From positions 1-10,486 of the forward strand of contig JALRJJ010000037.1 of assembly GCA_023255095.1 (NCBI GenBank): a stretch of 10,486 nucleotides of DNA. The letters run 5' to 3'. This stretch comes from a bacterium (GTDB lineage: Bacteria; Fidelibacterota; Marinisomatia; Marinisomatales; Marinisomataceae). This document shows positions 7,154-10,486 of this stretch, piece by piece; positions within the stretch are counted from its first letter, which is position 1; each line of letters opens with the position of its first letter. The notes below the pieces were generated by a model. It saw only the letters and a program-made list of their open reading frames with translations. It had not been told where the DNA came from and ran no database searches. The position numbers and the translations under genes are program-made.

Positions 7154-7354
7154 TTATTTATTTAATTTGACACGTTTATAAGCTCTATACGATGCATGAA
7201 AAACACCTAGAATTATCGGAATTATTCTCCAAAAATTATTGAAAAAGAAAAATGAAATAAAGAACCAGGAAACAATTATTCCTAAAAATTCGAAATAAAT
7301 TAAGTAGCTTTCACTTAAGATTGACTGGAGTTTTTTTTTGGAATTATTCAACAA
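7154..7354 (-). CDS. AtpZ/AtpI-like small membrane protein of the ATP synthase operon
   Basis: This is a small protein with two membrane segments (YLIYFEFLGIIVSWFFISFF and FWRIIPIILGVFHASYRAYK) and a basic C-terminus. It stands directly before atpB. Position, size and the second-helix pattern G-x-x-x-A-x-Y-R fit the AtpZ/AtpI family, which is thought to assist c-ring assembly or ion supply. Primary sequence similarity is weak, so the name rests partly on context. The start is placed at TTG 7354: GGAGGT lies nine bases upstream, inside the bactofilin gene, giving 66 residues. An in-frame ATG pair at 7388-7390 and 7385-7387 would add 12 residues that overlap the bactofilin gene and lacks a good ribosome site. 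The gene overlaps the bactofilin stop by 11 bases. It contains a run of nine A residues (7331-7339) encoding SKKKL. Confidence 0.72.
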   Translation of the reverse strand: MLNNSKKKLQSILSESYLIYFEFLGIIVSWFFISFFFFNNFWRIIPIILGVFHASYRAYKRVKLNK

Positions 7355-7670
7355 TGATATCACACCTCCCAGAAAACTGGGCACCATCATGAATTTTTAG
7401 GGCACGATACTGAATATTTCCAATAAGCTTACAATTTGAAAGTAGTTCAACGCTCCCGTCAACAAAGACATCTCCATTGATTAGTCCATTGATTTCCATA
7501 AATGAACAGTTTACATTTCCATGAATTTTTCCAATTTTAGCTAATTGAACAGAACCCGATGTTACTAATGACCCCTTTATTTCTCCATAAACTGTAATAT
7601 CTCCATCAAGTTTTACATCTCCATCAATTATTACATCCTCAGCAATTATTGTTTGAGATTTACTCATCAT
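7344..7670 (-). CDS. Bactofilin family cytoskeletal protein
   Basis: Bactofilins polymerise without nucleotide into beta-helical filaments that position cell-wall enzymes or partition proteins. The 108 residues show the repeating short-strand pattern of the right-handed beta-helix, with regular glycines: DGDVKLDGDITVYGEIKGSL (16-35), KIGKIHGNVN (45-54), GLINGDVFVDGSVEL (62-76) and LIGNIQYRALKIHDGAQFSG (82-101). N- and C-terminal tails are very short, as in minimal bactofilins. Two consecutive ATGs are possible starts. AGGA at 7674-7677 is three bases from the first and six from the second (7667), so the second is slightly better placed. It overlaps the M23 peptidase gene upstream by 8-11 bases. 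That linkage matches known bactofilin/M23 pairs that set cell curvature or stalk position. Confidence 0.93.
   Translation of the reverse strand: MMSKSQTIIAEDVIIDGDVKLDGDITVYGEIKGSLVTSGSVQLAKIGKIHGNVNCSFMEINGLINGDVFVDGSVELLSNCKLIGNIQYRALKIHDGAQFSGRCDIIVE
7364..7369 (-). promoter_or_regulatory. Shine-Dalgarno deciding a TTG start for the AtpZ/AtpI-like gene
   Basis: The minus strand reads GGAGGT, a perfect core, then nine bases and TTG at 7352-7354. It is the strongest ribosome-binding match in the window and lies within bactofilin coding sequence, so it favours the TTG over the upstream ATG pair. Confidence 0.65.
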
Positions 7671-8406
7671 TGTTCCTTTCGTTATTTAATTCATCTTTCT
7701 CATCAAAATTAGGAAATAATAAGATAGGGTTAATTGCTTCACCGTCTTTCCAAATTTCTAAATGAAGGTGAGGACCTGAAGCCATACCTGTTCCTCCAAG
7801 CTTTGCAATTAAATCACCTCTAGAAACCTTCTCATTTTTTTCTAAAAATAACTCCTCGTTATGATAGTAGTGAGAAAAATAGCCGTTTTTGTGATCAATA
7901 ATAATGGCATTCCCAATTTCTTTGGTAAAATCACTAAAGATTACTACACCGTCAGCTACAGAAAAAATTGGAGTTGAAACATCATTAACTATATCTATAC
8001 CTAAATGTTTTTTACTAAGATCAAATCTTTGACTTAATACTCCCTCCACTGGATAACTAGATGGTACATTACTCACCAGAACAGACCTAATCAAATTTTC
8101 ATCAATATTCACTTCTTTTTCTGTTCCAATTATTGATTCAATATAATTTTTCATCAGGTTCAATTCATTAATAGTTCCTGAAAGATTATCAATAATAGCT
8201 TTTTGTTCTGAAAGTTGTTTATTGATATTTTGAACCTTAAAATATTCTTGTACGATTGGTTTTGAAAAAATAATTAATGTAATAAAAATTGATAAGAGTA
8301 AAAAAATTGAAGCAAGATAAATATAGAGTTCAGACTTGCTAAATTCAATTTTTAAAGCTTTCTCTTTGTAGGGTGATGTAAAAATTAGTTTATATTTTTT
8401 ACTCAT
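7660..8406 (-). CDS. Membrane-anchored M23 family metallopeptidase (cell wall endopeptidase)
   Basis: This is predicted to cut peptidoglycan cross-bridges in the periplasm. The 248 residues comprise a cytoplasmic N-terminus (1-27), one membrane helix (YIYLASIFLLLSIFITLIIF, 28-47), a helical/coiled-coil stretch (51-95) and a LytM/M23 domain (about 118-230). Zinc ligands are intact: H134 and D138 in KHLGIDI, and H215 in GPHLHLE. The accessory histidines H213 and H179 (YFSHYYH) are also present, so activity is expected; this is not a degenerate EnvC/NlpD-like activator. The tail after 230 is acidic and hydrophilic. The gene begins five bases after parB and overlaps the bactofilin gene. The partnership with bactofilin is inferred from linkage and from known pairs such as Helicobacter Csd1/CcmA. 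No clear Shine-Dalgarno is visible. Confidence 0.93.
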   Translation of the reverse strand: MSKKYKLIFTSPYKEKALKIEFSKSELYIYLASIFLLLSIFITLIIFSKPIVQEYFKVQNINKQLSEQKAIIDNLSGTINELNLMKNYIESIIGTEKEVNIDENLIRSVLVSNVPSSYPVEGVLSQRFDLSKKHLGIDIVNDVSTPIFSVADGVVIFSDFTKEIGNAIIIDHKNGYFSHYYHNEELFLEKNEKVSRGDLIAKLGGTGMASGPHLHLEIWKDGEAINPILLFPNFDEKDELNNERNNDE

Positions 8407-8411
8407 ATATT

Positions 8412-9245
8412 TTAATCGCTTTTAATAGATTTTAATTTCTCAACAACTCGATCAAAAGTCATTTTGTCAAAATGAATTTTTACACTCCCTTTGCTGGATC
8501 TATTAGAACTTATCTCAACCTTCGTTCCAATTTTCTGAGATAACTCTGATTCAAGACTATTAATAATTTTATTCTGCTTTTTAGGATTGGATACAGCTTT
8601 TTCTACTTTTCGAACGGACAAATTTTCTTTTAAAATTTTTTGCCATATTTGAATCATCCCCTGTGAAGTCTTCTTTTGTAAAATTGCTCTAGCTTGACCA
8701 GCGCTAAGATTCCCTTCTAAAATGCTTTCTTGAATCGGATCAGGCAAATTTAATAGTCTTAAAGAATTTGAAACGGCAGGACGAGACTTTCCAACTGTCT
8801 TAGCAATATCTGTAATATTTAATGAAAAATTTTCTTGTAAATATTTATAGGCTTTTGCTTCTTCAATAGCATTTAAATCATCTCTTTGAATATTTTCAAT
8901 TAATGCCATAAACATGACATCTTCATTGCTTTTTTCTTCTTCGATTACATAACATAGTATTCTCTTTTTGCCCAATAATTGATGGGCGCGCAATCTTCTT
9001 TCTCCAGCAATAACAATAAATTTTGAACCTTCAGGTTTTACAGTAATTGGAGAAATTAGCCCTTTTTCAGCAATTGAATTAGCTAGCTCATTCAGAGACT
9101 TCTTATCAAAAACCTTTCTTGGCTGATTGGGATTAGGAATTATTCTGCTAATTAATATATTATTTTGATCTTGTGTTGAATCATTTTGATTTGAAGTGAA
9201 TAAAGCATCGAGTCCACTTCCCAATTTTGATTTATTATTTTTCAT
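8412..9245 (-). CDS. parB: Chromosome partitioning protein ParB (CTPase, parS-binding)
   Basis: ParB loads at parS sites near the origin and slides on DNA as a CTP-dependent clamp, working with ParA to segregate chromosomes. The 277 residues have the chromosomal N-terminus KLGSGLDALF (7-16), the ParA-contacting tail. The IIPNPNQPRKVFD element is at 35-47, the CTP-binding motif GERRLRAHQ at 81-89 and the ENIQRDDLN motif at 117-125. The helix-turn-helix for parS is ITDIAKTVGKSRPAVSNSLR at 144-163, and a C-terminal dimerisation domain covers about 215-277. All landmarks are present. It overlaps parA by 11 bases. This pairing and the conserved motifs show a chromosomal rather than a plasmid ParB. 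No parS palindrome was recognised in the window. Confidence 0.97.
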   Translation of the reverse strand: MKNNKSKLGSGLDALFTSNQNDSTQDQNNILISRIIPNPNQPRKVFDKKSLNELANSIAEKGLISPITVKPEGSKFIVIAGERRLRAHQLLGKKRILCYVIEEEKSNEDVMFMALIENIQRDDLNAIEEAKAYKYLQENFSLNITDIAKTVGKSRPAVSNSLRLLNLPDPIQESILEGNLSAGQARAILQKKTSQGMIQIWQKILKENLSVRKVEKAVSNPKKQNKIINSLESELSQKIGTKVEISSNRSSKGSVKIHFDKMTFDRVVEKLKSIKSD

Positions 9246-9993
9246 TTATTTCCAATGCTAGGTTCATATAATCTCTTGCACCAATACAGTCTACATCATA
9301 CATAATAACAGGACGCCCGTTATCTGGTGCTTCAGCAAGTTTAACATTTCTGTTAATTCTTGTTTTGAACAATTTATCTTTAAAATGTGTTTTTAACAAA
9401 TTGTCAACCTTTTTTGCAAGTTTTAATCTCTTCGAATGCATTGTAATGAGGATACCCATAATTTTAAGCTTTGGATTAAAGTTATCCTGGACAATTTTTA
9501 TTGTATCATTGAGACTATTAAGACCTTCAAGCGCAAAAAATTCACTTTGTAATGGGATGATAACATTATTAGATGCAACTAAAGCGTTAAGCGTAAGTAA
9601 GCCCAATGATGGTGGGCAATCAATTATAATATACTCATATTTATTACTGATCTTCTTGATGGCATCTAATAATTGGTTTTGCCTGTTTTTAATATTCACT
9701 AATTCAATCTCAGATCCAACCAAATTTCTTTCAGATTTAATAAAATTCAAAAAATCAAGATCTGTCTTACTAATAGCATTATCTATTGAAATTTTTTTCG
9801 ATAATACATCATAAATAGAACAATCATTATGAAAACCAAAATTACTCAATCCACTTGTGGCGTTAGCTTGGGGGTCAAAATCAATTAACAATGTTTTCTT
9901 TTCAAGAATTGCTAAACTAGTTGCCAAGTTAATTGCGGTGGTTGTTTTGCCGACACCACCCTTTTGATTAATAACCGAAATAATTTTGCCCAT
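9235..9993 (-). CDS. parA: Chromosome partitioning ATPase ParA (Soj)
   Basis: This is a deviant-Walker ATPase that binds nucleoid DNA non-specifically as an ATP dimer and is released by ParB, pulling origins apart. The 252 residues have the Walker A variant KGGVGKTT at 11-18 with the signature lysine K11, the DFDPQAN element at 38-44 and the Walker B strand YIIIDCPPSLG at 121-131. Short length and absence of an N-terminal helix-turn-helix place it with the chromosomal (type Ib/Soj) group. The ATG at 9993 has no obvious Shine-Dalgarno (TTCTTCAA precedes it), so it may be translated from a short leader. It is the first gene of the minus-strand block, facing a divergent gene across 77 bases. Confidence 0.97.
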   Translation of the reverse strand: MGKIISVINQKGGVGKTTTAINLATSLAILEKKTLLIDFDPQANATSGLSNFGFHNDCSIYDVLSKKISIDNAISKTDLDFLNFIKSERNLVGSEIELVNIKNRQNQLLDAIKKISNKYEYIIIDCPPSLGLLTLNALVASNNVIIPLQSEFFALEGLNSLNDTIKIVQDNFNPKLKIMGILITMHSKRLKLAKKVDNLLKTHFKDKLFKTRINRNVKLAEAPDNGRPVIMYDVDCIGARDYMNLALEINEK

Positions 9994-10070
9994 TTGAAGA
10001 AAAAATTTAATTTTTATAATTTGTTAATACAAAGTTTTTAACTATTCTTTTACTAATCTTAAATTTTTAT
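9994..10070. promoter_or_regulatory. Divergent intergenic region, probable promoters for parA and the epimerase gene
   Basis: These 77 very AT-rich bases separate two divergently read genes, so both promoters should lie here or just inside the genes. On the minus strand TTAAAA, 16 bases and TATAAA make a weak candidate sigma-70 pair for parA. On the plus strand TTGTTA at 10021-10026 could be a -35 element, but no good -10 follows at the right spacing. A short inverted repeat, GTTAA-10-TTAAC, lies at 10024-10043; arms of five bases in such AT-rich DNA can be chance. No Shine-Dalgarno is visible before either start. Confidence 0.4.
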
Positions 10071-10486
10071 ATGAAAACCATGCTCATTACTGGCTTTAGA
10101 GGGGAAATAGGTTCTCAAATGCTTAGAGAGCTAGTTGAAAAAAATCCTAATAGTCAAATCATCGCACTCGATTTATTAGAAAAAACTCAAAGCAACTGCT
10201 TTCAAAATGTCGAATTTATTCAAGATTCAATAACAAATATTGAACTTTTACAATCTATTTTCGAAAAATATAATATTGATGAAATTTACCATTTCGTTGC
10301 ACTTTTAAGTCAGTCAACGAAAAAAAATCCTGAACTAGCTCAAAAAATTAACGTTGATAGCACTATTTCGATTATAGATTTAGCATACGAATTCGGAGCA
10401 AAAAACAACAAATTTATTAAATTCTTCTTCCCTAGTTCTATAGCCGTTTATGGTCCCAGGAAAATTGCTTTAGCTTCTGAAAAAGA
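10071..10486 (+). CDS. NAD-dependent epimerase/L-threonine 3-dehydrogenase-like SDR protein, N-terminal part
   Basis: The open frame starts with ATG at 10071 and gives 138 residues before the window ends, so the C-terminal half is missing from view. It is an extended short-chain dehydrogenase. The NAD-binding glycine motif is TGFRGEIG at 7-14, an acidic residue ends strand 2 (ALDLL, D34), and HFVALLSQSTKKNPELAQKI (74-93) and FFPSSIAVYGPRK (119-131) follow. The HFVALLS...KNPELA and PSSIAVYGP elements resemble the SDR-type L-threonine 3-dehydrogenases (threonine to 2-amino-3-ketobutyrate) more than UDP-glucose epimerases. The serine of the catalytic triad is in view (PSSIAV); the YxxxK pair would lie beyond the window. 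The glycine motif FRGEIG differs from the common GCGQIG-type sequence. A sugar-nucleotide epimerase is the alternative. It is divergent from parA and not part of the minus-strand block. Confidence 0.82.
   Translation, partial: MKTMLITGFRGEIGSQMLRELVEKNPNSQIIALDLLEKTQSNCFQNVEFIQDSITNIELLQSIFEKYNIDEIYHFVALLSQSTKKNPELAQKINVDSTISIIDLAYEFGAKNNKFIKFFFPSSIAVYGPRKIALASEK

Noticed and set aside
7660..8406. Degenerate, non-catalytic LytM factor (EnvC/NlpD-like)
   Set aside because: All zinc ligands (H134, D138, H215) and the accessory histidines are present, so it looks like an active M23 enzyme.
9365..9814. 149-residue plus-strand open frame opposite parA
   Set aside because: Antisense shadow of a well-supported ParA. 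It is hydrophobic from complementing AT-rich codons, with no coherent membrane or domain pattern.

Overview
The window is almost entirely one AT-rich bacterial chromosomal segment. It carries a long minus-strand gene block, read from about 9993 down to about 140. In transcription order this is parA, parB, a membrane-anchored M23 peptidase, a bactofilin, an AtpZ/AtpI-like small membrane protein, then the full F-type ATP synthase set atpB-E-F-H-A-G-D-C, then aspS. On the plus strand, a divergent NAD-dependent epimerase/L-threonine 3-dehydrogenase-like gene starts at 10071 and runs off the window end.

Organism: base composition is low (I count 39 G/C in the 120 bases 181-300). The ATP synthase has an epsilon subunit without the C-terminal helical hairpin, an a subunit with a long N-terminal extension, and a b subunit with an extra hydrophobic N-terminus. 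The neighbourhood also holds bactofilin, an M23 peptidase and ParAB. Together these suggest an AT-rich, probably free-living lineage, possibly of the Bacteroidota/Chlorobiota/Marinimicrobia (FCB) side. That placement is inference; the sequence alone does not fix the phylum.

Layout: genes are packed with overlaps or gaps of 0-30 bases from parA to aspS. These include TAATG stop/start junctions (atpA/atpG, atpD/atpC), a directly abutting TAA-ATG (atpH/atpA) and overlaps of 8-17 bases elsewhere. I see no internal terminator hairpin, so the block may be transcribed as one or a few long messages. The only real intergenic region is the 77-base divergent spacer 9994-10070. No rRNA, tRNA, CRISPR array or mobile element is visible.

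Functionally the block joins three modules: chromosome partition (ParA/ParB), cell-shape or envelope patterning (M23 peptidase plus bactofilin) and energy conversion (proton-type F1Fo ATP synthase), with aspartyl-tRNA charging at the end.

The most important caveat is the left end. Bases 1 to about 148 are 60% G+C (72 of the first 120) and encode, on the minus strand, a piece of a PQQ-dependent dehydrogenase in a frame different from aspS. The break falls inside the aspS catalytic core at residue ~207. This looks like an assembly or library chimera rather than biology. I did not find an undescribed system here; the most interesting biological point is the partition/bactofilin/peptidase cluster fused in operon order to the ATP synthase genes.
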